A program made the position numbers and the translations under genes. From Vibrio neptunius (GTDB lineage: Bacteria; Pseudomonadota; Gammaproteobacteria; Enterobacterales; Vibrionaceae), in contig NZ_JXXU01000018.1 of NCBI RefSeq assembly GCF_000967495.1, positions 1 to 64,000 of the forward strand: 64,000 nucleotides of DNA. Direction: 5' to 3'. The notes below the pieces were generated by a model that had not been told where the DNA came from, ran no database searches, and saw only the letters and a list, made by a program, of their open reading frames with translations. This document shows, piece by piece, positions 16,839 through 25,622 of this stretch (position 1 is the first letter of the stretch; the number at the start of each line of letters is the position of its first letter).

Positions 16839-18551
16839 TTATTTGCGACTTTCTAACTCTTCAAAAATCGCTTCCGCATCAACAACACCGCCAGAGATTG
16901 ACAGTGTGCTGAACGGTACAAGCTCTTCAGGAGTAGAAGGCTTCTTAACCAATAGTTCTGGGTAAGTGCGCGCCTTACTCTTCAGCAGCTCTTTAAGCTC
17001 AACAGCAGACAGGTCTGGATAGTGTGACCATACCATGGCAGCGACACCAGAAACGACTGGCGCTGCCATACTTGTACCGCTGTACGCAGCGTAGTTGTTG
17101 TCTGGAGTTGAAGACAGAACACGGTAACCTGGGGCAAAGACATCAACCGTCTCTTGACCAAAGTTACTGAAGCTCGCAACCAATGAATCATCCGCATATT
17201 TCGCCGATGCACCGATGTCCATCCATGTTGAGATTGGCTTAGACCAAGAGTGCTTAGCAAAACGGTTCGGGAAACTAGGCTTAATATCGTTGTCGTTACG
17301 ACTGTTACCTGCAGAGTGTACAATCAGTACACCTTTACGCGCTGCGTAACGGAATGCGTGGTCTACGATGTACTTACGTGGCGAGTAGCTCTTACCAAAA
17401 CTCATGTTGATGATCTTGGCACCATTGTCGACAGCGTAGCGAACCGCGTTAGCAATATCTTTATCTCTTTCGTCACCATTTGGTACCATACGAACTGCCA
17501 TGATTTGCGCATGATCAGCAAGGCCATCGATACCAATGCCATTGCGACGTTCAGCAGCAATAATACCAGCTACGTGAGTACCATGAGCGCCAACAGGGCC
17601 TTTAACATCATTGTTGCCATACCCTTTCTCCCAAGGGTTATTGATGTTATCCATCACGATGTCACGACGTGTATCAAGCTCTAGGTTGTAGTGATAATCT
17701 AGAGACTCTTGATAACGACTTCTGCGTGACTCTAGGTAATCAAAAGAATACCAAGATTCAAATACGCCAAGTAACCCTTTAGCGGCTTCAACGACTTCAG
17801 TATTTGAGTGGTCAAGCAAGACTTGTAGACCGTCTACCGTAAAGTCTTTGTGATCGGTTAATTGGGTGATCTTATCTTTGTACTGATTCGCTTGCTCAGT
17901 TGCTTCCGTCACTTGATTAAGAGAAGTCTGGTTGTACTCAACTGATTCTAGATAGTCCGCTTCCACGCCCTTGTAGTATTCGCGTTTTTTGCGCGGAATC
18001 CAGTGATTACCCTCTTTTAACTTAAGGTATTTTTTGTACTCACGAGTCACTTCTAGCGTGTCTTGATCAACATTGACACCTAAAGAGTTACCAAGGAAGT
18101 TCCAACCGTGAACGTCATCGATGTAGCCGTTACCATCATCATCGATACCATTACCTGGAATTTCGTCTTCATTGGTCCAAAGTTTGTTTTTAAGATCTTC
18201 GTGGTCAATATCAACACCAGAATCAAGAACCGCAACAATAACAGGTTGTGGCTTTAATGGTGGAAGCAATGACTCATAAACATAGTCGGCACCCACACCT
18301 TGAAGGCTGGAATAATTTGCTGAAGCATTGAACCAGTCTCCACGATCGGCTGATGGGTTGCTCATCATACGCATTGAGAACAAGGCGAAAGGTTGTACTG
18401 GCTTAGGCGAGTAATCTTCAACAATGTTGCCTTTCACATCTTTGATGAAAGGTGAGTTTGTTGGAACTGTTTCAGCACTAACGCTGACTGAAACCGACGC
18501 TGAAGCCATCATAGCGACAGCAAGTGCGGAAAGCTTATATCCGTTTATCAT
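16839..18551 (-). CDS. Secreted S8 subtilisin-like serine protease with a large insertion
   Basis: A 570-residue protease with a Sec signal (LSALAVAMMASASVSVSVSA). The catalytic triad is Asp110 (VAVLDSGVD), His322 (GAHGTHVAG) and Ser493 (SGTSMAAP), with the oxyanion Asn in HSAGN. The Asp-to-His distance is 212 residues, whereas ordinary subtilases have a few tens. The insert (about 125-310) contains an Asp-rich, probably calcium-binding start (GIDDDGNGYIDDVHGW) and then a Lys/Glu/Tyr-rich, mostly helical region. There is no long propeptide and no C-terminal secretion domain, so it may be periplasmic or secreted. Substrates are unknown. Confidence 0.9.
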   Translation of the reverse strand: MINGYKLSALAVAMMASASVSVSVSAETVPTNSPFIKDVKGNIVEDYSPKPVQPFALFSMRMMSNPSADRGDWFNASANYSSLQGVGADYVYESLLPPLKPQPVIVAVLDSGVDIDHEDLKNKLWTNEDEIPGNGIDDDGNGYIDDVHGWNFLGNSLGVNVDQDTLEVTREYKKYLKLKEGNHWIPRKKREYYKGVEADYLESVEYNQTSLNQVTEATEQANQYKDKITQLTDHKDFTVDGLQVLLDHSNTEVVEAAKGLLGVFESWYSFDYLESRRSRYQESLDYHYNLELDTRRDIVMDNINNPWEKGYGNNDVKGPVGAHGTHVAGIIAAERRNGIGIDGLADHAQIMAVRMVPNGDERDKDIANAVRYAVDNGAKIINMSFGKSYSPRKYIVDHAFRYAARKGVLIVHSAGNSRNDNDIKPSFPNRFAKHSWSKPISTWMDIGASAKYADDSLVASFSNFGQETVDVFAPGYRVLSSTPDNNYAAYSGTSMAAPVVSGVAAMVWSHYPDLSAVELKELLKSKARTYPELLVKKPSTPEELVPFSTLSISGGVVDAEAIFEELESRK

Positions 18552-19011
18552 TCTGTTACATCCTATTTAATTATACGCTTACAAAGCGTTCAAAAGATAA
18601 AATGCAACTCAATCAAGATCATTCACAAAATCAATTAAATGAGTTTAAGATCTCACTAAGCGAGATATTTATCGCTCAAAATTTGAGATAAATTCTATTA
18701 ATAATATTAACATTTATATAACGCACGATATCTATTTAATTATCCTTTTAATTCATAACCTTAATAGATAAATTCATTTAAAAACATCAGTTCAAAAATT
18801 GTCTAAATTTAATATCAAAATAGTCAATAAAAATTAATATTCGATGCTGACTCATACTGTTGAATCGTTAAAAAACCAATGTAAATAAAGGGTATTTTAA
18901 TGTAGATAATGAAATTTTTTAACACTAATGAGATTGCCTATCTATGACATGTGGTAATCGAACCAAGATTCAATTATTTTGGCTATTTGTCATCACCAAT
19001 AGGTAAGAGAT
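18552..19011. other. AT-rich intergenic region with inverted repeats
   Basis: A gene-free divergent spacer. It contains an imperfect palindrome at 18667-18693 (ATTTAT-CG-CTCAAA-A-TTTGAG-ATAAAT), preceded by ATCTC...GAGAT (18650-18666). This is a possible operator or 5'UTR hairpin of the subtilase gene. Confidence 0.4.
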
Positions 19012-19581
19012 ATGCCTCATAGACAGCCTGTACCAAACCTCAATTTATCCAACCTACCACTTCAGCAAGCTCTAGTCGATTCGGTCGTTGACGCTTTTAT
19101 CGACGACGAAGACGTGCTTGCTGCAGTATTGTTGGGCTCCTTGGCCGCTGAGACAGGCGACAGGGTTTCTGATGCCGATGTTGTTGTCTTCACGACCAAC
19201 GGTTTCCATCGGAGATCTGAACGAGCTTACCAAGCCTTTGAAAATAACAAAGACATTTTTTATTGTCTCGATGGCTTCCACAATGACCGTGCTTTTTTTA
19301 AAAAATATATCTTCAATGATATGACCAGCGCTGAAATTCATTGCCTCGATCTTGAAGAGCCTTTCATGCTCTCAAAACCTTTCAAGGTATTATTTGATAA
19401 ATCAGATATCGTCACCTCCCGCCTTACTGAGGCGCCGGCACCCAAGCATAAAGACTTCCCGGCTTATACTAGCGGCGATCAAGGGCTTATTTGGGAGTTA
19501 TTCGATTGCATCAAATGGTTGAGTCGTGATGACACTACCTTAGCAAAAGATTACATTAAGAAGCTGGCTAACAAGCTTTAA
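19012..19581 (+). CDS. Nucleotidyltransferase-fold protein
   Basis: A 189-residue protein with the pol-beta nucleotidyltransferase pattern VLLGSLAAETGDRVSDADVVVFT (Gly-Ser, then Asp-x-Asp). Aminoglycoside nucleotidyltransferases and related proteins share this fold, but no antibiotic specificity can be claimed. The C-terminal helices (GLIWELFDCIKWLSRDD) resemble the helical domain of such enzymes. GGTAAGAG precedes the ATG. Confidence 0.65.
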   Translation: MPHRQPVPNLNLSNLPLQQALVDSVVDAFIDDEDVLAAVLLGSLAAETGDRVSDADVVVFTTNGFHRRSERAYQAFENNKDIFYCLDGFHNDRAFFKKYIFNDMTSAEIHCLDLEEPFMLSKPFKVLFDKSDIVTSRLTEAPAPKHKDFPAYTSGDQGLIWELFDCIKWLSRDDTTLAKDYIKKLANKL

Positions 19582-19600
19582 GTGATTTTAGGTATGGTAA

Positions 19601-19714
19601 CGCTTTGAACCATGGCCTGATGACGTCATCAGGATTGATACCGCAGGTAAAAGCATTGAGCAAGCCTTCACAGAATTGCTAGATAAGCTTGAAGTCTGGT
19701 CATCTCCTGCTTAA
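19601..19714 (+). pseudogene. Short C-terminal gene remnant (kinase/AAA-like)
   Basis: A 37-codon stretch after an in-frame stop reads RFEPWPDDVIRIDTAGKSIE followed by QAFTELLDKLEVWSSPA and a stop. It has no start codon. The pattern resembles the end of small P-loop nucleotide kinase-like proteins, but this is a weak call. It probably marks a deletion that left only a gene tail. Confidence 0.35.
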
Positions 19715-19769
19715 CTAGACTGTGTATAACTCTTTGAAATCTAAAAACACTAACGTCTCAGGAGCAGGT

Positions 19770-20246
19770 ATGGAGCAGAATAACGCCTTTCAGGAACAGA
19801 TCCCCAATAACCATTGTTTTGGCTGTGGAGCCGAAAATGCGATGGGGCTACAAATCAAAAGCTACTGGAATGGAGACAATGAATCTGTCTGTACTTTTAC
19901 TCCTTCTGCTCATCACAGTGCTGGGCCTTTGCATTTCCTCAATGGTGGGATCATCTCAACCATCATTGATTGCCACTGTGTCTGCACCGCCATAGCGAAA
20001 GGCTATGAAATGCAAGGCAGAGAAATAGGAGCAGGAGAGATGATTTGGTTTGCAACCGGAAGTTTGGATGTCAAATTCCTCAGACCGGTTCCCATAGACG
20101 ATGACGTTCAACTTATCGCTTCTATAATTGACGCGAAAGACAACAAAATAGAGCTCCAATGCGAACTGTTTTCTGGTAACACACTTTGCTGTCAAAGCCG
20201 GGTTGTAGCCGTCAAAGTCCCCAATGAGTGGTTTGAAGGCAGATAA
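19770..20246 (+). CDS. PaaI-type hotdog thioesterase
   Basis: A 158-residue single hotdog-fold protein. The N-terminal NHCFGCGAENAMGLQIKSYW and the HFLNGGIISTIIDCHCVCTA helix are characteristic of PaaI/4HBT-family acyl-CoA thioesterases, with the acidic residue Asp in the helix. The substrate is unknown. ATG 19770 with AGGAGCAGG upstream is preferred to a GTG at 19722. Confidence 0.8.
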   Translation: MEQNNAFQEQIPNNHCFGCGAENAMGLQIKSYWNGDNESVCTFTPSAHHSAGPLHFLNGGIISTIIDCHCVCTAIAKGYEMQGREIGAGEMIWFATGSLDVKFLRPVPIDDDVQLIASIIDAKDNKIELQCELFSGNTLCCQSRVVAVKVPNEWFEGR

Positions 20247-20256
20247 ACACGACTAA

Positions 20257-20284
20257 AAAGCCAGTGACTCGCGTCACCGGCTTT
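20257..20284. terminator. Bidirectional terminator between thioesterase and ompW
   Basis: AAAGCCAGTGAC (20257-20268) pairs with GTCACCGGCTTT (20273-20284), with one mismatch. Confidence 0.65.
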
Positions 20285-20320
20285 ACTTAATCCATCCGAC
20301 TTATTATGTCGAACCAGTCA

Positions 20321-20968
20321 TTAGAACTTGTAACCGCCACCAATCATAAATACCCATGGGTCGATTTGTACGTCTGTTGAGTACTCAGTAGAGCCAGCTT
20401 TGTAAGTCGCTGTTGTATCGATGTCGGCATACCAAACAGAAGCGTTCAGGAACCAGTCTTCGTTAAGCATGTAGTCCACACCAAGGTTTGCAGCTAGGCC
20501 CCAAGAGTCATCTAACGAAAGATCGCTCAAACCCGCACCAGTCCCCGTACTATTTAGCTCTTCATCAAAGAAAACCGTGTAGTTGATACCTGCTCCAACA
20601 TACGGACGAATGTCACTGCTCGCGTCACCGAAGTAATACTGAACCATAAAGGTTGGTGGCAGATGTTTTGTCTCAGCAATGTCACCCAAGTTACCAAAGT
20701 TAGTTGAAATTTTGTGTGAGAATGGGGTCGCTGCAAGGACTTCTAGGCTGATGTTGTCAGTCAACATATAACCAAAAGTCAGGCCAAGCTGAGTGTTAGA
20801 GTCTACACCAAACTCAGAACCTGCATTGTTTAGTACATCACCACTGCTGTCATTTGGCGCTACGGTTGCGATACCTGCGCGGACAATAAAATCACCTTCT
20901 TGGTGAGCTAGAACATTACCGGAAACAAGGGCAGCTACGACTGCCAAACCACATACTGTTTTTTTCAT
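20321..20968 (-). CDS. ompW: OmpW-family outer membrane beta-barrel protein
   Basis: A 215-residue protein with a signal peptide (MKKTVCGLAVVAALVSGNVLA) and OmpW features: HQEGDFIVRAGIATVAPND, the alternating strands of an eight-stranded barrel (LPPTFMVQYYFGD...IRPYVGAGINYTVFF), and a terminal Phe (MIGGGYKF) for BAM insertion. OmpW is thought to form a hydrophobic channel and responds to oxygen and stress. A perfect FNR-type box lies about 100 bases upstream. The gene is monocistronic and convergent with the thioesterase gene. Confidence 0.92.
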   Translation of the reverse strand: MKKTVCGLAVVAALVSGNVLAHQEGDFIVRAGIATVAPNDSSGDVLNNAGSEFGVDSNTQLGLTFGYMLTDNISLEVLAATPFSHKISTNFGNLGDIAETKHLPPTFMVQYYFGDASSDIRPYVGAGINYTVFFDEELNSTGTGAGLSDLSLDDSWGLAANLGVDYMLNEDWFLNASVWYADIDTTATYKAGSTEYSTDVQIDPWVFMIGGGYKF

Positions 20969-21063
20969 TGTTGATTTCCTTACGTAGGGCTTTCTTTTAA
21001 TTAATGATTGAGGGAATCTTATTTATTGTGGCCTGCAAGTTATCACACAAAGACCCTACTCTT

Positions 21064-21077
21064 TTGATGGAAATCAA
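21064..21077 (-). promoter_or_regulatory. FNR box upstream of ompW
   Basis: TTGAT-GGAA-ATCAA is a perfect match to the FNR consensus TTGATN4ATCAA. A TGATAA/GATAAC hexamer at about 21040-21045 lies where the -10 would be for a class II FNR promoter (box centred at -41.5). E. coli ompW is known to be FNR-controlled. Confidence 0.65.
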
Positions 21078-21183
21078 TTTGTGAATTTTATTGATTAGCG
21101 ATTTACATTTGTTTCGACTTGATCACCTTTTCAATGCAATATGATGACATTTATGTAATGCAGCCTTTGTGTGTATCACAGAC

Positions 21184-21211
21184 AAAAAAAGCTCCCGAAG
21201 GAGCTTTTTTT
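21184..21211 (-). terminator. Strong terminator of the M23 peptidase gene
   Basis: AAAAAAAGCTCC-CGAA-GGAGCTTTTTT, a perfect stem with T-runs in both directions. Confidence 0.85.
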
Positions 21212-21225
21212 AGATATGTTTGCAG

Positions 21226-22533
21226 TTAGCCTGTGGTTTCGGGCTCACCTTGTTTAGCAAGTTGAATTTCTTGCTGTCGCAACATCGCATCAAGTTCATC
21301 TCGACGTACCTTAAATGCGGTCATTTCACTTTTTGGAACAGAACTCGCCATTGGTATGTTAGCCGTCATGGCATTAACAGGCCTGCCACGGTCAATCAAT
21401 TCATAGTGAATATGAGGGCCAGTCACTCGACCCGTTGCACCGGACAAACCAATTCTTTCACCACGTGATACTTTCTGCCCTTTTCGAACGAGGATTTTAC
21501 TCAAGTGCAGATAACGCGTTTTGTAGCGGCTACCGTGCTGAATCACAACATAGTTACCCGCATAGGGGTGTTTACGCGTCATCACAACGACACCATCTCC
21601 CGTTGATACAATCGGCGTTCCTGTTGGAGCAGCCCAGTCAGTACCATTGTGCGGTGCTATTCGTCCAGTGACTGGATGTTTCCGTGTCGGGTTAAAGTTA
21701 GAGCTCAGCCTGTAGTTCGCATTAATGGGCTTACGTTGGAATGCGCGTTGCAGGCTATTTCCATTTTTGTCGTAATACTGACCATCAGAGTGCAGGTAAG
21801 CCGTAACTTCTTTACCACGGTTATAGATTTTCACTGCTTGAAGCTCTTTATTGCCCGTCTGTTGTTCGCCAACGTATTGTTTCGACAAAACCACTTCAAA
21901 CACATCACCAGCACGAAGATCACGAGCAAAATTCAGCTTATCTTTGAGTAGCGACACAATCTGCTCGTTCTCACTACTTCCCAGCCCCAAACGGTGCAGA
22001 GATTGAGAGAAGCTGCCTGCAATTTCTCCCACCAGCGCCTGTTCTTTCCATGTGCCGGGGATCTTCACATCCTCAAACGTATAACTACCATCATCGTGGC
22101 GCTTATACACGGCGCGTTCGACGATGCTGAACTCTAGCTCCATTTTCGCTAAGTTCTTCGTTTCAGTATCTCGCCAAAACCTGAGAGTGTTTCCCGGCTT
22201 TAAAGTATCCAGCGCAAGATAGTTAAGATCCGTTTCCATAATCTTCATCAGTTCGCTGTAACCAAAGCCCAGCTTACTGAAAATGGAACTTAGATTGTCG
22301 CCTTTCTGAATTACGTACTCGTAATTTGGCATGTCATGAACCGCTTGAATGTCAGTAAACAAGTCATTCACAATGCTGGATTCAGGCAGCGAAAGATCAA
22401 TAGTGCGCTGATAATGGTTGCTTTTGTTTGTTGCAGATAAAGCCAATGCAGCAACAACAGGAAGGCTCAAAAGCATCATTTTTCTCGACTTGGAGAGTTC
22501 TCGAAAGCGAGACGCCAATCTTTTGGATTGCAC
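21226..22533 (-). CDS. M23 peptidoglycan endopeptidase (Shy/MepM type)
   Basis: A 435-residue protein with an N-terminal membrane anchor (residues about 18-36) and a LysM-like segment (YEYVIQKGDNLSSIFSKLGF). After a middle beta domain comes the LAS/M23 catalytic domain, with zinc-ligand motifs HNGTDWAAPTGTP (HxxxD) and GPHIHYE (HxH). The layout and length match the V. cholerae ShyA/B/C D,D-endopeptidases that cleave cross-links to allow wall growth. Which Shy paralogue it matches cannot be said. It is a single gene with its own terminator. Confidence 0.9.
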   Translation of the reverse strand: MQSKRLASRFRELSKSRKMMLLSLPVVAALALSATNKSNHYQRTIDLSLPESSIVNDLFTDIQAVHDMPNYEYVIQKGDNLSSIFSKLGFGYSELMKIMETDLNYLALDTLKPGNTLRFWRDTETKNLAKMELEFSIVERAVYKRHDDGSYTFEDVKIPGTWKEQALVGEIAGSFSQSLHRLGLGSSENEQIVSLLKDKLNFARDLRAGDVFEVVLSKQYVGEQQTGNKELQAVKIYNRGKEVTAYLHSDGQYYDKNGNSLQRAFQRKPINANYRLSSNFNPTRKHPVTGRIAPHNGTDWAAPTGTPIVSTGDGVVVMTRKHPYAGNYVVIQHGSRYKTRYLHLSKILVRKGQKVSRGERIGLSGATGRVTGPHIHYELIDRGRPVNAMTANIPMASSVPKSEMTAFKVRRDELDAMLRQQEIQLAKQGEPETTG

Positions 22534-22621
22534 AATTTGACCTTATTGCTTGATTTTAAGAAAGGCCTGATGTTACGAATTTATGCCTAGCTTGTCACCT
22601 ATGGAATGTCATGTTTGGATC

Positions 22622-22641
22622 AAAAAAGGCGCAAACGCGCC
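22622..22641 (-). terminator. Terminator of the CBM48 gene
   Basis: GGCGC-AAAC-GCGCC (22628-22641), followed on the minus strand by CTTTTTTG. Confidence 0.6.
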
Positions 22642-22696
22642 TGTATCAGTATGACTTATGAATGATAGTAATCACCCACTTTCACATGCATTCAGA

Positions 22697-22996
22697 TTAC
22701 TGATAAGTTGAAATCAATCCGTTATCTGAACCAAAACCATTAGGCTGATATTGATCTGCATTGGGGTCATTAATCCACTTCTCATTATCCACTAAGTAGC
22801 GAAATTCGAATTGGCGGTCTTTCGGTAAACGTGTTTTGAATTTATATGATTTTGATTTAGCGCCTTTTTTCATCTGTGTTGGCTGCCAGTCCAAAAAATC
22901 GGCTACGATAGCGACAGACTGTCCGACCTGCTCTTCTGAAAGTTCGAACGTCACTTCTACTTCATCTTTGGTTTTAAAGAATCGCTTATTGATCAT
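22697..22996 (-). CDS. Isoamylase early-set/CBM48-like small protein
   Basis: A 99-residue single beta-sandwich of the glycogen-recognition (AMPK-beta/CBM48, early set) type: EVTFELSEEQVGQSVAIVADFLDWQPTQMKK..., then FEFRYLVDNEKWINDPNADQYQPNGFGSDNGLI. Stand-alone versions are common in vibrios; glycogen binding is plausible but unproven. ATG 22996 is chosen because GGAG lies 6 bases upstream. A start at 23029 would bury that site. Confidence 0.8.
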   Translation of the reverse strand: MINKRFFKTKDEVEVTFELSEEQVGQSVAIVADFLDWQPTQMKKGAKSKSYKFKTRLPKDRQFEFRYLVDNEKWINDPNADQYQPNGFGSDNGLISTYQ

Positions 22997-23096
22997 GTTT
23001 AACTCCATTAACGACAAAAACAAATCCATCTCATCACTTGTGAGGCTAAAGAATAAGCAATCTGTACCCTATGCACAATACCGTATTGAACACCGA

Positions 23097-23714
23097 TTAC
23101 TCGACACGTTCTAGGCTATCTTGCCCATTCAACTTGAAAAGTATAGTCGTTGAAATGACAGGCTCATGTGACATTGATTGATCAGCATCACGTTGTTTAA
23201 CTCTTACACTTATATTGTGCTGCTGTTTTTCTAGCAAATCTACGATGATTCGGTCCCCTAGAAATTGAGCTTCTTTTGAAATCATGCGTTTTCTAAACTC
23301 ATCATAGTGAAACGTTACCAAATAGTTGAACACGCCAGAGCCTTGGTTTGAGACGGTCATAATTGAGGCATAAATAGTGGGGGTAATCTGAAGCAACTTA
23401 CTGGTATCAACAGTAACGACACCACGTTCTTCACCGTCTTCATACGTGCCACTTGCTAGCCCTGTCGTTGGGTTTAGCTCTTCCATAAACGTATAAGCTT
23501 GGCTTTCGGGTACTTTCACCGTCCAAGGATTCATAGTCGAAAGACCAAAAACAGACTTCATCACAGCATCACTGCTCGCCATTTGATTAGGAAACTTTGC
23601 CATGATCTCTTCATCAGAAAGGCTGAATCGGTAGAGGCCAGCGATCGTGACTACTATTAATAAGAAGATCGGAATCAAAAGAATCAGAGGAATAGGTAAA
23701 AGGCGCTTTTTCAT
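23097..23714 (-). CDS. Membrane-anchored protein of unknown function
   Basis: A 205-residue protein with one N-terminal transmembrane segment (LLPIPLILLIPIFLLIVVTIAGL) and a periplasmic mixed alpha/beta domain (SLSDEEIMAKFPNQMASSDA..., VVTVDTSKLLQITPTIYASIMTV). I do not recognise the family. It is separated from the CBM48 gene by 100 bases on the same strand and is divergent from the GFA gene. Confidence 0.7.
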   Translation of the reverse strand: MKKRLLPIPLILLIPIFLLIVVTIAGLYRFSLSDEEIMAKFPNQMASSDAVMKSVFGLSTMNPWTVKVPESQAYTFMEELNPTTGLASGTYEDGEERGVVTVDTSKLLQITPTIYASIMTVSNQGSGVFNYLVTFHYDEFRKRMISKEAQFLGDRIIVDLLEKQQHNISVRVKQRDADQSMSHEPVISTTILFKLNGQDSLERVE

Positions 23715-23783
23715 CTTGTAGTATGTCTTATCAAATACATGAACACAGTGGCGTCATGTTAGCAGCAAGGACAAGGAGATAAA

Positions 23784-24191
23784 ATGGAATACGAGCAGAA
23801 AATACGTATGGCAGATTGCAGTTGTGGGCAGGTCAATCTGGTTTGCCGAGGTGAGCCAGTGAGAACGTCAGTGTGTCACTGCTTTGAATGCCAAAAGCGA
23901 ACGGGGAGCGTTTTCGGAGTTCAAGCTAGATTCAAGCAAGAGCAAGTTTCTTTCAGCGGAGATCTTGTCGAATACACTCGCATCAGTGATTCAGGTAATG
24001 AAGTCACCTATTCGTTTTGTCCTAGATGCAGTACGACAATGTCACTCAAACTCAGTGCAGCCCGAAATTTTATTGTTATACCTGTTGGTATTTTTCAAGA
24101 GCAAGATTTTCATACCCCAAGCTTCTCTGTTTACGAAGAAAGGCAACACGGCTGGGTGAAATTTGACTGCCAGATGGAACATCATCACTAA
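23784..24191 (+). CDS. GFA-family (CENP-V/GFA) zinc protein
   Basis: A 135-residue protein with the GFA-domain cysteine set: CSCGQVNLVC, VCHCFECQKRTGSVFG, and FCPRCSTTM. These bind one structural and one catalytic-site zinc. Family members are named after glutathione-dependent formaldehyde-activating enzyme, but most have no proven activity. AAGGAG lies just before the ATG. Confidence 0.85.
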   Translation: MEYEQKIRMADCSCGQVNLVCRGEPVRTSVCHCFECQKRTGSVFGVQARFKQEQVSFSGDLVEYTRISDSGNEVTYSFCPRCSTTMSLKLSAARNFIVIPVGIFQEQDFHTPSFSVYEERQHGWVKFDCQMEHHH

Positions 24192-24321
24192 CTGAATGAA
24201 GTGTTGAACGACAAACCTTGTTTTGATTTAGGCTTGACTGTGAATGTGAAGAAGGATGGATTTTTATATCTACTGACGAACTGACTACTGAATAACCGTA
24301 GGGACGCCCTTAACCAGAAGA

Positions 24322-24345
24322 TGAGCCAGCTTGGTTGCTGGCTCA
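24322..24345. terminator. Hairpin between convergent genes
   Basis: TGAGCCAGC (24322-24330) with GCTGGCTCA (24337-24345), perfect 9-bp stem, followed by GTTCTATTT on the plus strand. Confidence 0.6.
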
Positions 24346-24368
24346 GTTCTATTTACACGCGAGCGTGT

Positions 24369-25622
24369 TTACAAAGCGTGATCCAGTTGGTATTTACCAA
24401 TCATTTCACCTTCGCTATTTAGGAAGCGTTGGTAAGAAAAAGGCGAGATATCAACGCAAGTCGGCAAACTTCTCACAAGCTCATCAAGAATTCGCCCAGT
24501 GATCGCTGACGTCAACATCCCCGTGCGGAAATGTCCGCATGCATTGAGGTAGCCCTCGACACCCGGAACAGGGCCAATAATAGGTAGCTCATCTGGAGAC
24601 CCCGGACGCAAGCCCGCCCAACAACGCTTGATGTTCATATCTTTTAGCGCTGGTATGGATTTCATCGCACCTTGACCTAACTGCTTGATGTACTTAATGT
24701 CGTTACTGGTATCAAACCCGCGCTCTTCAGTCGTTGAACCAATCAAGATTTCACCATTGTCTTTTTGCGCGATGTAACAGTCACTGGTTGTCAGACAACC
24801 ATTCAGTAGCTTAGGCAGTTTCTCTGTGATGATCACTTGTCCTTTCACCGGGAACACGGGTAATTTATAACCGGTTGCCCACTGACTAATGGTCTCTGCC
24901 CAAGCACCTGCAGCATTGACCATCATTTTACATGGCAACACACCCTGCTCGGTTTTTACCGCAGTAACTCGATTGCCTTGTCTTTCAATGCCTGTCACTT
25001 TGGTATTCAGATACAGCTCAGCCCCATTTTGGCGTGCGGCTTCCAAATACGCTTCATTGAGACGATACGGATTAATTTGATGGTCACAGTCAAACTCCAT
25101 CGCCCCAATGGCTTCCTTGGAAACATTCGGCTCTTCAGCGTGTAGCTCATCTTGAGTTACCCAGCGGACGTGATCATGACGATCCGGCACTGCTGCTGCG
25201 ATTTGCTCAGCGTACATACGATCGTACTTATCGAACAGCAAAAACTTAAGCCCAGTGCGTTCAAACTTGAAGTCAACACCGTGGTTTTCAACTAACTCTT
25301 CGTATAGAGCGGGATACATAGCGTTCGACATCATCGCCATATCAAAAAAAGGTTTTGGCATTATATGAGGATTCATTTCCGGCGCTTCGCTAACCCCAGA
25401 CTCCTGCATTTGTTTCGACAACGTCTTAAAAAGGATGACACCACAACCAAGTCCAGTCGATTCGCCCATCGCCCACAGCCCACCTGCCGATGCTCGAGAC
25501 GCATTCCCTGGATATTTGAAGTCAACAACGGCAATCTTTAGATCTTTCTGTCGGCTAAGGAAATAAGCAATGGACGCACCAATAACACCGCCACCACAAA
25601 TGACTACATCATACGCTTTCAT
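24369..25622 (-). CDS. FAD-dependent amine oxidase subunit (HcnC/opine-oxidase-B-like)
   Basis: A 417-residue DAO-family flavoprotein. The N-terminal FAD motif is VVICGGGVIGASIAYFLS, with ASRASAGGLW next to it. The C-terminal part has CWAGLRPGSPDELPIIGPVPG and ACGHFRTGML, typical of glycine/sarcosine/D-amino-acid oxidases. As the third gene of a 2Fe-2S protein/flavoprotein/flavoprotein operon it matches the catalytic beta subunit of hydrogen cyanide synthase, opine oxidase or D-hydroxyproline dehydrogenase complexes. Its start overlaps the stop of the preceding gene by one base. Confidence 0.85.
   Translation of the reverse strand: MKAYDVVICGGGVIGASIAYFLSRQKDLKIAVVDFKYPGNASRASAGGLWAMGESTGLGCGVILFKTLSKQMQESGVSEAPEMNPHIMPKPFFDMAMMSNAMYPALYEELVENHGVDFKFERTGLKFLLFDKYDRMYAEQIAAAVPDRHDHVRWVTQDELHAEEPNVSKEAIGAMEFDCDHQINPYRLNEAYLEAARQNGAELYLNTKVTGIERQGNRVTAVKTEQGVLPCKMMVNAAGAWAETISQWATGYKLPVFPVKGQVIITEKLPKLLNGCLTTSDCYIAQKDNGEILIGSTTEERGFDTSNDIKYIKQLGQGAMKSIPALKDMNIKRCWAGLRPGSPDELPIIGPVPGVEGYLNACGHFRTGMLTSAITGRILDELVRSLPTCVDISPFSYQRFLNSEGEMIGKYQLDHAL

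Noticed and set aside
17250..17684. Open 144-codon frame antisense to the subtilase gene
   Set aside because: It lies wholly inside a clear protease gene with catalytic motifs, has no ribosome-binding site and unlikely composition.
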